A stretch of 64,000 bases of DNA from Dyella kyungheensis (GCF_016905005.1 NZ_JADIKC010000003.1:310001-374000); one strand, 5' to 3'. Numbered from the stretch's first letter, positions 55,451-64,000 are shown. Notes: generated from the letters alone by a model not told the origin. Made by a program: numbers and translations.

Positions 55451-56833
55451 ATGTTCGAGTCCCTCAGCCAACGCCTCTCCGCCACCGTCAACCGCCTGCG
55501 CGGCCGTGGTCGCCTGACGGAGGAAAACATCCGCGAATCGCTGCGTGAGGTGCGCATTGCCCTGCTGGAGGCCGACGTGGCCCTGCCGGTGGTGCAGGCG
55601 TTGATCGAGCGCGTGAAGGTGCGTGCGGTCGGCCAGGAAGTGATGAAGAGCCTGTCGCCGGGCCAGGCGCTGGTGAAGGTGGTCAGCGACGAGCTGACCG
55701 CGTTGATGGGCACCGCCAACACCGAGCTCAATCTTGCCCAGCAGCCGCCGGCCGTGGTGCTGATGGCAGGCCTGCAGGGTGCCGGTAAGACCACCACGGT
55801 GGCCAAGCTCGCGCGTTTCCTCACCGAGCGTAAAAAGAAGAAGGTGATGGTGGTGAGCTGTGACGTCTATCGTCCGGCCGCCATCGAGCAGTTGCGCACG
55901 CTGGCCGAGCAGGTCGGCGTGAAGTTCTTCCCGTCCGAGGCGGGCCAGAACCCGGTCGACATCGCCAAGGCCGCGATTGCCGCGGCGCGCCGCGAAGTGG
56001 TTGACGTGCTGCTGGTCGATACCGCCGGCCGCCTGCACGTGGACGAGGCGATGATGGCCGAGATCAAGGCGCTCCACGCCGCGATCACCCCCGTCGAAAC
56101 GCTGTTCGTGGTCGACTCCATGACCGGCCAGGACGCAGCCACCACCGCCAAGGCCTTTGCCGAGGCGCTGCCGCTCACCGGCGTGGTGCTCACCAAGACC
56201 GACGGCGATGCCCGTGGCGGCGCCGCGCTGTCGGTACGCTATATCACCGGCCGCCCGATCAAGTTCCTCGGCGCCGGCGAGAAGACCGATGCGCTGGAAC
56301 CGTTCCATCCGGACCGCGTCGCGCAGCGCATCCTCGGCATGGGCGACGTGCTGTCGCTGGTCGAGGAAGTGGAGCGCAAGGTCGACCAGGAGAAGGCGCA
56401 GAAGCTCGCCGAGAAGGTCATCAAGGGCAAGCGCTTCGATCTCAACGACATGCGCGACCAGCTCGAGCAGATGTCCAACATGGGCGGCCTGGCCGGCCTG
56501 ATGGACAAGCTGCCGGGCGTGTCGGGCCTGCCCGATAGCGTCAAATCCAAGGTCAACGACGGTGAGATCAAGCGCATGGTCGCGATCATCCAGTCGATGA
56601 CCAAGAAAGAACGCCGTCATCCGGATCTGTTGAACGGTTCGCGCCGTGCCCGCGTGGCGCGCGGCTCGGGCACGCAGCCGGCTGACGTGAACCGTCTGCT
56701 CAAGCAGTACATGCAGATGGAAAAAATGATGTCCAAGCTATCCAAGGGCGGCAGCAAGGGTCTGCTGCGCCAGATGCGCGGCGCCATGAAGGGGATGGGC
56801 GGCATGGGTGGCGGTTTGCCCCCGATGCGCTGA
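55451..56833 (+). CDS. ffh: Signal recognition particle protein Ffh
   Basis: 460 residues. N domain (SLSQRLSATVNRLRGRGRLTEENI), G domain with GLQGAGKTTTVAKLA, VLLVDTAGRLHVDEAMM, TKTDGDARGGAALS, and the methionine-rich M domain (RMVAIIQSMTKKERRHPDLLNGSRRARVARGSG) ending in a GGMGGGLPPMR tail. Works with 4.5S RNA and FtsY to target membrane proteins. Confidence 0.98.
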   Translation: MFESLSQRLSATVNRLRGRGRLTEENIRESLREVRIALLEADVALPVVQALIERVKVRAVGQEVMKSLSPGQALVKVVSDELTALMGTANTELNLAQQPPAVVLMAGLQGAGKTTTVAKLARFLTERKKKKVMVVSCDVYRPAAIEQLRTLAEQVGVKFFPSEAGQNPVDIAKAAIAAARREVVDVLLVDTAGRLHVDEAMMAEIKALHAAITPVETLFVVDSMTGQDAATTAKAFAEALPLTGVVLTKTDGDARGGAALSVRYITGRPIKFLGAGEKTDALEPFHPDRVAQRILGMGDVLSLVEEVERKVDQEKAQKLAEKVIKGKRFDLNDMRDQLEQMSNMGGLAGLMDKLPGVSGLPDSVKSKVNDGEIKRMVAIIQSMTKKERRHPDLLNGSRRARVARGSGTQPADVNRLLKQYMQMEKMMSKLSKGGSKGLLRQMRGAMKGMGGMGGGLPPMR

Positions 56834-56975
56834 GACTAGGCGGTCCGGTCGATCCATCTGGCCGGATTTGCCTGTCAGCTCTTCCTTTTTCCCCAAATTT
56901 CATTAAAATGTCGCGTTCACCGCGCACCGCTGAGTGCGTGCTGCCGGCATCCCGGCAACTCTGGAGCTTTTACTT

Positions 56976-57230
56976 ATGGTCAAGATTCGTCTTTCGCGCG
57001 GCGGCGCCAAGGGCCGTCCGTTCTACCACATCGTTGTCACCGATCAGCGCAACAAGCGCGACGGTCGCAGCATTGAGAACGTCGGTTTCTACAACCCCGT
57101 TGCTTCGGGCAAGGACAAGCGCCTTGAGCTGAACGTTGCCCGCGTGCAGGAGTGGGTGGGCAAGGGTGCGCAGCTGACCGACAAGGTCGCCGCCCTGGTC
57201 AAGGAAGCCGGCAAGCAGCAGGCTGCCTGA
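56976..57230 (+). CDS. rpsP: 30S ribosomal protein S16
   Basis: 84 residues, [20 protein letters not shown] start and VGFYNPVA core. A TAAAAT -10-like hexamer at 56904-56909 in an AT-rich patch suggests a promoter for rpsP-rimM-trmD-rplS separate from ffh. Confidence 0.98.
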   Translation: MVKIRLSRGGAKGRPFYHIVVTDQRNKRDGRSIENVGFYNPVASGKDKRLELNVARVQEWVGKGAQLTDKVAALVKEAGKQQAA

Positions 57231-57232
57231 GT

Positions 57233-57748
57233 ATGACGGCAGCCGGTCGGCGCGTCCTGGTGGGACGCATCGTCGGGCTGTACGGCGTGCAGGGCTGGCT
57301 CAAGATCGAATCCTGGACTGAGCCCCGCACGAAGATCTTCACGTACCAACCTTGGCTGCTGAGTTCGGCGCCGGGTGCGGAAAAGGAGATCGCAGGAATC
57401 AAAGGTCGTCCGCAGGGCAAAGGGCTGGTCGCCCAATTCCCTGGAGTCGACGACCGGGATACGGCAGCAGCGTTGGTGGGGCAGGACATTTACGTCTCCC
57501 GCGAGCTGTTGCCGCCTCCTGGCAAGGATGAGTACTACTGGGTCGATCTCGAAGGTCTCGAGGTCGTCACCACGGAAGGCGTGGCACTGGGGCGAGTGAG
57601 TCATCTCTTCGCAACCGGCGCCAACGACGTCGTGGTGGTGAAGGACGGTACGCGCGAGCGGCTGGTGCCTTTCATCCAGGGATCTTATGTGCGTTCGGTG
57701 GACTTGTCCGACGGGCGCATGGTGGTGGACTGGGATCCTGAATTCTGA
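57233..57748 (+). CDS. rimM: Ribosome maturation factor RimM
   Basis: 171 residues. N-domain [24 protein letters not shown] and PRC-barrel with [41 protein letters not shown]. Binds S19 in 30S 3' domain assembly. Two bases after the rpsP stop. Confidence 0.97.
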   Translation: MTAAGRRVLVGRIVGLYGVQGWLKIESWTEPRTKIFTYQPWLLSSAPGAEKEIAGIKGRPQGKGLVAQFPGVDDRDTAAALVGQDIYVSRELLPPPGKDEYYWVDLEGLEVVTTEGVALGRVSHLFATGANDVVVVKDGTRERLVPFIQGSYVRSVDLSDGRMVVDWDPEF

Positions 57749-57781
57749 GCGCGCCACGCGCTGCATCAAGGGTTGAGGATC

Positions 57782-58549
57782 ATGCGCATCGATGTCGTCA
57801 CGTTGTTTCCCGACTTCATGCGTCAGTGTGCTGCCGTTGGCGTGGTGGGGCGGGCCCAGCAGCGTGAGCTGCTGCAGGTGGAAACCTGGAACCCGCGCGA
57901 CTTCGCCACCGACAATTACCGCACCGTGGACGGCCGCACCTGTGGCGGCGGACCCGGCATGGTGATGCTGATTCAGCCTTTGCGCGATGCCTTGAAGGCC
58001 GTGCGCGAGGCCGCACCGGAACCGGTGCATGTGATCTACCTCAGCCCGCAAGGCGCGAGGTTGACGCAGGGTCGGGTGGAAGCGCTGGCCAAGATGCCGC
58101 GCATCGCCTTGCTCTGCGGGCGTTACGAAGGTGTGGACGAGCGTCTGCTGGCGCACGAGGTCGACGAAGAGCTTTCTATCGGCGATTATGTGCTGTCCGG
58201 CGGTGAGCTTGGCGCCGCGGTGATCATCGATGCCGTGGGCCGCTTGCAGGACGGTGCGTTGAATGACGCGCAGTCGGCGCAGCAGGATTCGTTTTCGGAC
58301 GGACTGCTGGATTGCCCGCACTATGCAAAGCCGGTGCATGACGCACTGGGAGACGTGCCGGACGTATTGCTCTCCGGCGACCACGCGGCCATACGTCGCT
58401 GGCGCCTGAAGCAATCGCTGGGACGGACCTGGTTGCGGCGTCCCGATCTTTTGGCGCAGCGCGCGCTGGATGCACAATCCCGAGCGCTGTTGGACGAATT
58501 CCGCCGCGAGCATGCTCAGCAGACGCGGCACGACGATACGGCCCATTAA
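57782..58549 (+). CDS. trmD: tRNA (guanine37-N1)-methyltransferase
   Basis: 255 residues, knotted SPOUT enzyme. [12 protein letters not shown] start, [28 protein letters not shown] and [15 protein letters not shown] knot. Start at 57782 (GAGGA before it) preferred to TTG at 57773. Methylates G37 to keep the reading frame. Confidence 0.98.
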   Translation: MRIDVVTLFPDFMRQCAAVGVVGRAQQRELLQVETWNPRDFATDNYRTVDGRTCGGGPGMVMLIQPLRDALKAVREAAPEPVHVIYLSPQGARLTQGRVEALAKMPRIALLCGRYEGVDERLLAHEVDEELSIGDYVLSGGELGAAVIIDAVGRLQDGALNDAQSAQQDSFSDGLLDCPHYAKPVHDALGDVPDVLLSGDHAAIRRWRLKQSLGRTWLRRPDLLAQRALDAQSRALLDEFRREHAQQTRHDDTAH

Positions 58550-58576
58550 GGGCGCAGAAATTAGACAGGTGTTGCC

Positions 58577-58969
58577 ATGAACAAGATCATCGAACAGTTC
58601 GAAGCCGAGCAGATCACCCGCCAGCTGCCGGAATTCGGCCCTGGTGACACCGTGGTGGTCAACGTGAAGGTGAAGGAAGGCAACCGCGAGCGCGTTCAGG
58701 CGTTCGAGGGTGTGGTCATCGCCAAGCGCAGCCGCGGCCTGCATTCGGCCTTCACCGTGCGCAAGATCTCGCACGGCACCGGCGTGGAGCGCGTGTTCCA
58801 GGCGCACAGCCCGGCCATCGACTCGCTGGAAGTGAAGCGCAAGGGCAAGGTGCGTGGCGCCAAGCTTTACTACCTGCGCAACCTGGAAGGCAAGGCTGCC
58901 CGCATCAAGGAAGACGTGGCTGCTGTCTCCGCCGCCAAGGCCGCAAAGAAGAAGGCTGCCGCCGAGTAA
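58577..58969 (+). CDS. rplS: 50S ribosomal protein L19
   Basis: 130 residues ([24 protein letters not shown] ... [32 protein letters not shown]) with a Lys/Ala-rich tail. Last gene of the operon, with a strong terminator. Confidence 0.98.
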   Translation: MNKIIEQFEAEQITRQLPEFGPGDTVVVNVKVKEGNRERVQAFEGVVIAKRSRGLHSAFTVRKISHGTGVERVFQAHSPAIDSLEVKRKGKVRGAKLYYLRNLEGKAARIKEDVAAVSAAKAAKKKAAAE

Positions 58970-58994
58970 TTCCGGCGCCTCTTTCGAATCGACG

Positions 58995-59025
58995 AAACCC
59001 CGCGGAGCGATCCGCGGGGTTTTTG
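58995..59025 (+). terminator. Terminator of the rpsP-rplS operon
   Basis: AAACCCCGCGGA-GCGA-TCCGCGGGGTTTTTG, perfect 12-base stem with T-run. Confidence 0.95.
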
Positions 59026-59038
59026 TTTGTGTGACCGG

Positions 59039-59491
59039 CTAGCGCCGCGGCCGCCGGCCTCTCACGATGTGCGTCGCAATGACCGCGGGCAGTGTCAATC
59101 CGATCATCCAGTGCATCAGCGCCACCTTGTCGTGCCAGGCGTCGTCGACCAGGTAATAGATCAGATAGCCGCTGAGTATCTGCACCAGCAGCATGCCGAC
59201 ACCGGCGCCACCGGACCAGCGCTGACGCAGGGTCTGCCAGCCGCCCACGATATGTGCGCTCCAGGTCATGCCGAACGCCCATAAGGTAGCGAAGGCGAAG
59301 GCGCCATGCACGCGCAGCCACCAGATCTCCAGCGGGTGCGGTTGGGGACCAAACGAGCCTTGTTGCTGCAGGCCGTAGTGGAAAAGCAGCCAGCCCGCGC
59401 CGCTCAACCATAGACCGAGCCCGACTCCGTAGCAGAAGCGTCGGCGGCGTGCGGACAATCGCAGCGGGCTGCGCGATGGGACGGCGTTCAT
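59039..59491 (-). CDS. Four-helix membrane protein of the flavin/iron operon
   Basis: 150 residues with four hydrophobic helices. Histidines sit within or beside helices (LLFHYG, RVHGAFAFATLW, WSAHIVGG, HWMIGLTLPAVIATHIV), which is compatible with b-type haem ligation as in ferric reductase or cytochrome b561-like proteins, though I cannot assign a family. Its ATG overlaps the apbE stop by 4 bases, so it is the last gene of the operon. Likely passes electrons from the quinone pool to the flavoprotein (inference). Confidence 0.75.
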   Translation of the reverse strand: MNAVPSRSPLRLSARRRRFCYGVGLGLWLSGAGWLLFHYGLQQQGSFGPQPHPLEIWWLRVHGAFAFATLWAFGMTWSAHIVGGWQTLRQRWSGGAGVGMLLVQILSGYLIYYLVDDAWHDKVALMHWMIGLTLPAVIATHIVRGRRPRR

Positions 59492-60378
59492 GCGCTGGCC
59501 TGCAGCGGATGCCAGCCGCCAAGCTCGTCGTGGCGATAGGCGACCGCACCGTAGTGGGCCAACAGCGGCAGTGCAGCCGAACCCGAGGCCAGCACGACCT
59601 TGGTCAAGGCATCGGCATGCAGGCCTTCCGTTGCAAGCACGCTGACGCTGCAGGAGGAGGACAAGGGCATGCGCTGTTGCCCGTGCCAATGGGCGATGGC
59701 GGCGAGTCCGTTGCGGCGGCGCACATCGCCCCGATGACTGCTGGTCGCCACCGCGCCTTCACCGATTTCCACCACGGCTGCCGTGTCCGGCGACCCGGCG
59801 CCCGCCCGTAGCACGATGCGGTGTGGCCCGGGCCCTATCGTCACCAGATCGCCGCCGGCATCCACGCGGCCTTCCCATACGCCGTGTAGACGCAGCACTC
59901 TCGCGGCGCTATCGGCGGCGAAGCCTTTGGCGATGCCGCCAAGGTCGATCCATAGCGGCTTCAGGAAACGAACCCCATCGTCTTCCACCTGCACGTCGCG
60001 ATAGCTTGCCGTCGGGTCGGCCGGCGGCGAGCCCGCCGGCGGTGGCAACAGGCCCGCCGCCACCCAGCGTCCAGCCAGCGTCACATCGAAGACACCGTCG
60101 CATGCATGCGACAGCATCTGGGCGGCTTGAATCACCGCCATTGTGCGCCGGTCGATGGGCACTGCTCGACGATGAGCCGAGCGGTTCAGACGCGCCACGT
60201 CGCTATCGGCGGCCCGAAAGCTCATCAGGTGGTGGATCGTGGCCACCTCGTTGAATGCCTCGGAGACGGCTGCCTGCACGTCGCAACCGGGCCACCAGCG
60301 ATCCACGCGAATCGCCACGCGGGTACCCAGCCAGGGCTGGGCGCGCTCAAGCGGACCGGGGGCGAAGGACGATGGCAT
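59488..60378 (-). CDS. apbE: FAD:protein FMN transferase ApbE
   Basis: 296 residues. It transfers FMN from FAD to a Thr of exported flavoproteins. Seen: WLGTRVAIRVDR near the start, LIDLGGIAKGFAAD-type motif (WIDLGGIAKGFAADSAAR), VDAGGDLVTIG, TSSHRGDV and the metal-site motif ADALTKVVLA. No obvious signal peptide in this frame, unlike many ApbE lipoproteins. It overlaps the FMN-binding protein gene by 32 bases; that protein is the obvious substrate. Confidence 0.93.
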   Translation of the reverse strand: MPSSFAPGPLERAQPWLGTRVAIRVDRWWPGCDVQAAVSEAFNEVATIHHLMSFRAADSDVARLNRSAHRRAVPIDRRTMAVIQAAQMLSHACDGVFDVTLAGRWVAAGLLPPPAGSPPADPTASYRDVQVEDDGVRFLKPLWIDLGGIAKGFAADSAARVLRLHGVWEGRVDAGGDLVTIGPGPHRIVLRAGAGSPDTAAVVEIGEGAVATSSHRGDVRRRNGLAAIAHWHGQQRMPLSSSCSVSVLATEGLHADALTKVVLASGSAALPLLAHYGAVAYRHDELGGWHPLQASA

Positions 60379-60880
60379 CGGTGGCGAGCAGGCGCTTCAC
60401 GCCTTCGGTGATGTGTTTGCACGACAGCGTGGCGGCCGAGATGTTCTGGATGTCCTGATCGAGCTTCAGCGGGGCGCCGTCGTGTTTGCCGGTGAACTGC
60501 GCCCGCCACGCGGCCAGACGGATTTCGCTGCCATAGCTTTCGTTGTACTGCAGGATTTCGACATCCGTGACGGCGCCGGCGGCATCCAGTCCCAACGCGA
60601 AGGTGATGAACTCATGCCGCCCGAGCACTTCGTCGACGATGAAGCGCTCGCCATCGGCGCCACGCCATAGCTGCAGGCGGGTCGACAGGGGTTTGATCCC
60701 GGATGCCTGCGTGATCGCACGCACCTGCTCGGGTGTGAGCAGCACTTCCTCGTGGGTGAATTTCCGTCCCGGAAACATCAGTTCGCGCGCCTGGTCGGCA
60801 GTGAGATAAGTGGTGGCATGCAGGGACGGCGCCACCGAGATCAGTGCCGTGGCGGGCAACAAAAGGAAACGGTGATCCAT
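60347..60880 (-). CDS. Exported FMN-binding domain protein
   Basis: 177 residues. Signal peptide of about 22 residues (LLLPATALISVAPSLHA), then an FMN_bind domain as in RnfG/NqrC: IQNISAATLSCKHITEGVKRLL holds the flavinylation motif S-A-A-T with Thr151 as the expected attachment point. A periplasmic covalent-FMN electron carrier. Its gene lies 10 bases after the outer-membrane protein gene. Confidence 0.87.
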   Translation of the reverse strand: MDHRFLLLPATALISVAPSLHATTYLTADQARELMFPGRKFTHEEVLLTPEQVRAITQASGIKPLSTRLQLWRGADGERFIVDEVLGRHEFITFALGLDAAGAVTDVEILQYNESYGSEIRLAAWRAQFTGKHDGAPLKLDQDIQNISAATLSCKHITEGVKRLLATDAIVLRPRSA

Positions 60881-60890
60881 GCGTGTATGC

Positions 60891-61838
60891 CTACTCGAAG
60901 GAATAGCCGACTTTGAGGCGCAGCCCATCCCACTGCGTGTGCTCGTCGCCGAACAGCATGCCGCTGTGCATCTGGTCGGCCTGCTGGCGGGTGTAGGTGG
61001 TCGCATGCACTTGGCGCAGGGCGCTCAGTGTGAAGAACCAGCGCTTGCCGCCGTAGTGCAGGTTGGGGCCGAGAAAGAACGCGCTGTGGTTCTGATGGCT
61101 GTGCGCCAGCGAATAACCGTCGAACTCGTTGTGGTTGCGCAGTTCCAGTCCGGCCGACCAATGGGATGCGAAACGGTAGCTGGCGCCAAGGTCGATCTCC
61201 GCATAAGTCGCCTTGTGCCTGCTGCTGTCGGGCATGTCGTCGGGCATGCCTGGATCGACCAGGTTGCTGCCGCGTTCCTTCTCCGCTTCGACCATCAGGT
61301 TTGCCGCCAGCACAAGGCGATCGTCCAGCAGGTTCTTCTGCACGATGGTGCGGAATTCCAGGCCTCGTTCGCGCGAGCCGAATGCCGGCTCGAGGTAGAA
61401 CGCCAGTCCGATCGGATGCTTGAACGGGCTGAGCACGCGCCACACCAGTTCCGCCGAGACGCCATCGAATCGCGCGCCGCGATAGCTTTGGCCGGCGTCG
61501 TGGTTCCACGGCACGTCCAGGCCCTCGGTCACGTGGCGCACGCTGTTGCCGCGCGCCCACAGGTAGCTGTAGTTGAGATAGCCGCCCAATTGCAGGTTGT
61601 CGGTGATGCCGTATTCGTACTCGGTGCGCAGCTTGAAATCGTCGAAGCGGCTATAGGCCTGGCCGCGGCGATCGGTGATCCACTGCTCCCATTCGCTCTT
61701 GCCCTTGGGCAGCAGGTCGGTGGTGTAGATGTAGCCGAACACGGCTTCACCGGCGGTACCGGCTGGCGCGTGCGCCAGCGACACGGCCACGCAGACGGCG
61801 AGGACTCCCGTGCGAAGGGGAGTGCGGTACAGGCGCAT
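60891..61838 (-). CDS. Predicted outer-membrane protein of the flavin/iron operon
   Basis: 315 residues. Signal peptide to about residue 29 (VLAVCVAVSLAHAPAGTAG), then many alternating strands (RTEYEYGITDNLQLGGYLNYSY; LVWRVLSPFKHPIGLAFYLEP; YAEIDLGASYRFASHWSAGLE) ending in LRLKVGYSFE, a C-terminal aromatic typical of barrels. No TonB box or plug is seen. First gene of a four-gene minus-strand operon behind a Fur-like site. AAGGATG precedes the ATG at 61838. Confidence 0.8.
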   Translation of the reverse strand: MRLYRTPLRTGVLAVCVAVSLAHAPAGTAGEAVFGYIYTTDLLPKGKSEWEQWITDRRGQAYSRFDDFKLRTEYEYGITDNLQLGGYLNYSYLWARGNSVRHVTEGLDVPWNHDAGQSYRGARFDGVSAELVWRVLSPFKHPIGLAFYLEPAFGSRERGLEFRTIVQKNLLDDRLVLAANLMVEAEKERGSNLVDPGMPDDMPDSSRHKATYAEIDLGASYRFASHWSAGLELRNHNEFDGYSLAHSHQNHSAFFLGPNLHYGGKRWFFTLSALRQVHATTYTRQQADQMHSGMLFGDEHTQWDGLRLKVGYSFE

Positions 61839-61861
61839 GGGGACATCCTTGTCAACGAGAG

Positions 61862-61879
61862 TGATTCTTATTCGAATCA
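61862..61879 (-). promoter_or_regulatory. Fur-like box
   Basis: TGATTC-TTATTC-GAATCA, perfect 6-base arms, within GTGATTCTTATTCGAATCAT; it reads ATGATTCGAATAAGAATCAC on the operon strand, 23 bases before the start. It resembles the ATGATTCTCAT-type half sites of gammaproteobacterial Fur boxes. Confidence 0.6.
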
Positions 61880-62021
61880 TTTTCCCGCAGGCTTGGAGCG
61901 GTCAATGCGATGGAGTGGCTTTCAGATTTTGGCTACAACGAATGAGGTGGCCGCCTGGCGCAGGCAGCGTGGCGCGTGGCGATTCCGACAGCACGCGGTC
62001 AGTTAGGACGGATGGTTTCTC

Positions 62022-62103
62022 GGTGGGAGCGCACCCTGTGCGCGACAGCCACGCGTGAGCGTGCCGCTCCGTCAGGTTGTCGCGCACAGGGTGCGCTCCC
62101 ACA
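62022..62103. repeat. Dispersed palindrome family A, copy 5
   Basis: GGTGGGAGCGCACCCTGTGCGCGACA and TGTCGCGCACAGGGTGCGCTCCCACA. Lies between the Fur-like box and the 3' end of the fimX-like gene. Confidence 0.85.
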
Positions 62104-62106
62104 GTG

Positions 62107-62134
62107 GGCTCGGCTCGGCTCGGCTCGGCTCGGC
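62107..62134. repeat. Five-copy GGCTC tandem repeat
   Basis: Five exact copies of GGCTC followed by GGC, directly after palindrome copy 5 and 9 bases past the fimX-like stop. Simple-sequence tracts like this can change length by slippage. Confidence 0.8.
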
Positions 62135-62142
62135 GGCCTGGC

Positions 62143-64000
62143 TCAGCCAAGTCGCTGCGGTTCCTGCAGGAAGTTGCCCTGCACGAAGTCCACGCCGCAG
62201 GCGAACAGCAGCGATGTGCTGGCGGCGTCTTCCACCCATTCGGCGATGGTGTGCTTCTTCAGTTCGCGCGCCTGGCGGCAGATGTCGGCCACCTTCTTCT
62301 GGCTCTCCTGCTGTTGCGGCAGGTCGGCCATGTAGCTGCGGTCGATCTTGAGGTAGTCCGCATTGATGTGGTTGAGCAACTGGAACGAGTTGAGGCCCGA
62401 GCCGAACTGTTCGAGCGCAAACTGGCCGCCGATCTTCTGCCACGCCTGGATGAATTCCTGCGCGGGACGCAGCGCAGTCACCACCTTGCTCTCGGTCATT
62501 TCCAGCACGAGCTGGCCGTGCTTGAGCGCGGCCTGCTTGAGGCGTTCGTCCAGCCAGGGCAGCAGCTCCTTGTCTTCCAGCGAGCCGGAGGTGAGCTTGA
62601 CGAAGAAGGTGGTGGGCGAACCCATGCGGTCGCGGCCACGCAGGTGTTCGATCGCCTGGTTCAACACCCAGCGGTCGATCGCCGGGGTGAGGTTGTGCTT
62701 TTCGGCGATCGGCATGAAGAAGCCCGGCAGCACTTCGCCTTGCGGGCCGTTGAGGCGCAGCAGGATTTCGGAGAACTCGCCTTCGGCATCCTGCAGGCTG
62801 ATGGTCTGCTGGTGATACAGCACGAATTCGTTCTGCAGCAGCGCCTGGTTGATCACGCCCAGCCAGTAGCGCTCGCGTTCCTCGTCGGCCTTTTCGCGGG
62901 CGGCGGGATCGTGCAGGTCGCTGCGGTTGCCGCCCTGGCTCTGCGCGTTGCGCAGGGCCTGGCTGGCCTGGTTGAGCAGCAGTTCGGTATTGGCGTTGCG
63001 CTCGCCCAGCATGCTGCCGCCGATGCTGGAGGTGATGGTGAGCGAGCGCGAGCCCAGGTCGAAGATGCCGCCGGCAATGGCCTGCTGCAGGCCGGCGATC
63101 CACTGTTTGATGCCTTCGTCGTTGCGCGTGTGCAGCAACACGCCCACGGTGTGCTCGGCCAGCAGGCCGGCAGTGTCCTGGGCGGTGAGCTGGCTCTCGA
63201 CGCGGGCGGCGAAGGCCGCCAGCAATTCGTCGGCCTTGGCCAGGCCCACGCCGGCCACGATGGTCTGCCAGTTGTCCGGCTCGATCAGCAGCAGCGATTG
63301 GCCCTTGGTGCCCTGGGTGGCCGCGGCCACCGCTTCGTCGATGCATTCGAGCATGCGTGCACGGTTGAACAGTCCGGTCACCGGGTCGCGCTGCAGCTGC
63401 TCGATGACATTGGCGTCCACCATCTGGCGGCGGAACACCACCTGCAGGCAGGACTCGCCTTCGAAGGTGGCGTGGGCGAATTCCACGCTGGCCTTGAACG
63501 TGCTGGCATCGGCGCGGCGCGCCTGCAGCTCGATGGCGCCACTGGGCTTCTCGCCCTTGGAGAGGCCCTTGAGCGTGTTCTTGAATTCGTCGGCGTCGTT
63601 AGCGCCGATCATGTCCAGCACGGGCAGGCCGAGCAGGTCGTCGAATTCGGTATAGCCGAAGGTGTCCAGGTAGGCCTGGTTGGCGCGTACGTGCATGCCT
63701 TCGTGCACATAGGCGATGGCGTCGGTGGACGAATCGAGCAGCGCATCGCAGCGGCGCTCCGATTCGCGCAACGCGGCTTCCAGCCGGCGCAGCTGGCGGC
63801 GTGCGTTGAGCGCGTCGAACTCGCGCTGGATCACCGCCATCAATTGCTTGGGCTGCGGCCGCAACGCCACGCTGCGGGCGCCGTTGACGAACAACTCGGT
63901 GATGGCGGCGTTGTCCACCTGGCTCACCAGCGCGATCAGCGACAGGTCGCGACCGTGCGCATCGAGCATGCGCGCCACTTCGCGCAGTTCGAGCGTGCCC
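62143..64000 (-). CDS. fimX: FimX-like c-di-GMP receptor (PAS, degenerate GGDEF, degenerate EAL), 5' end missing
   Basis: At least 618 residues, open to the window edge. Order: end of a receiver-like domain, a PAS domain (SSTDAIAYVHEGMHVRANQAYLDTFGY), a GGDEF-like domain with no GG[D/E]EF (AEHTVGVLLHTR in that place), and an EAL-like domain with SEILLRL for EALLR and QFGSGLNSF for DFGTG. Both enzyme sites are thus lost, as in FimX of Pseudomonas and Xanthomonas, which binds c-di-GMP through the EAL domain and drives type IV pilus assembly. Function by homology. Confidence 0.85.
   Translation of the reverse strand, partial: GTLELREVARMLDAHGRDLSLIALVSQVDNAAITELFVNGARSVALRPQPKQLMAVIQREFDALNARRQLRRLEAALRESERRCDALLDSSTDAIAYVHEGMHVRANQAYLDTFGYTEFDDLLGLPVLDMIGANDADEFKNTLKGLSKGEKPSGAIELQARRADASTFKASVEFAHATFEGESCLQVVFRRQMVDANVIEQLQRDPVTGLFNRARMLECIDEAVAAATQGTKGQSLLLIEPDNWQTIVAGVGLAKADELLAAFAARVESQLTAQDTAGLLAEHTVGVLLHTRNDEGIKQWIAGLQQAIAGGIFDLGSRSLTITSSIGGSMLGERNANTELLLNQASQALRNAQSQGGNRSDLHDPAAREKADEERERYWLGVINQALLQNEFVLYHQQTISLQDAEGEFSEILLRLNGPQGEVLPGFFMPIAEKHNLTPAIDRWVLNQAIEHLRGRDRMGSPTTFFVKLTSGSLEDKELLPWLDERLKQAALKHGQLVLEMTESKVVTALRPAQEFIQAWQKIGGQFALEQFGSGLNSFQLLNHINADYLKIDRSYMADLPQQQESQKKVADICRQARELKKHTIAEWVEDAASTSLLFACGVDFVQGNFLQEPQRLG

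Noticed and set aside
62072-63346. 424-codon frame over the fimX-like gene
   Set aside because: Same-strand shadow in another frame, reading across the GGCTC repeat and the palindrome; no domain.

Overview
The window is GC-rich chromosomal DNA of a gammaproteobacterium. Gene order (leuS-lptE-holA-nadD...rsfS-rlmH...maf; rpsF-rpsR-rplI-dnaB...alr-radA; ccsA-like next to ffh-rpsP-rimM-trmD-rplS), a FimX-like protein and dispersed palindromes of the TGTGGGAGCGC type point to the Xanthomonadales, most likely Rhodanobacteraceae (Dyella/Luteibacter/Rhodanobacter-like). This placement is inference from content. I see no tRNA, rRNA, CRISPR array, insertion sequence or prophage. leuS is cut at the left edge and the fimX-like gene at the right edge.

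Layout. 1-4.3 kb: leuS (partial), lptE, holA, nadD. 4.4-9.9 kb: a module placed between nadD and rsfS, made of a Tat-exported MsrB, a DipZ-like membrane reductase, an outer-membrane barrel, an ECF sigma factor with an NrsF-like membrane anti-sigma factor, and a small exported methionine-repeat protein. 10.1-13.9 kb: rsfS, rlmH, an acetyltransferase, a frameshifted CoA-transferase, maf. 13.9-22 kb: CPBP protease, TerC/CBS protein, MAPEG protein, zinc metallopeptidase, YkgJ protein, then an ECF sigma/zinc anti-sigma pair divergent from a Tat metallophosphoesterase and a cupredoxin, then a DODA-type dioxygenase. 22-23.1 kb: non-coding, repeat-rich. 23.1-32.1 kb: two DEAD-box helicases, SDR, fghA, GNAT, a pilin-like protein, a methyltransferase, an MFS transporter, slyD. 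32.4-39.5 kb: ohr/ohrR, an NlpC/P60 lipoprotein, a secreted protein of unknown function, DadA-like oxidase, gor, hutG, a small exported protein. 39.7-45.9 kb (minus strand): asnS, MalM-like lipoprotein, a small membrane protein, SDR, a 2-aminomuconic-semialdehyde-type dehydrogenase, beta-carbonic anhydrase and an aminomuconate-deaminase-like RidA protein. 46-54 kb: erpA, rpsF-rpsR-rplI, dnaB, two tiny envelope genes, alr, radA, GST, purU. 54.4-59 kb: ccsA-like, ffh-rpsP-rimM-trmD-rplS. 59-61.9 kb: a minus-strand operon (outer-membrane protein, FMN-binding protein, ApbE, 4-TM protein) behind a Fur-like box. 62.1-64 kb: fimX-like.

Most interesting reading: the sigma/NrsF gene and the dipZ-msrB operon each carry GTAACC-N16-CGAA, the promoter consensus I recall for Caulobacter SigF. 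Together with the adjacent methionine-repeat exported protein this looks like a periplasmic methionine-oxidation (reactive chlorine/oxygen) defence module in which DipZ+MsrB takes the place of the YedYZ/MsrPQ repair enzymes known from Azospira-type SigF systems. A second ECF locus shows two divergent promoters with an identical GGAATA-N17-GTATT layout, and a third redox unit is a probable iron-regulated flavinylated electron-transfer operon.
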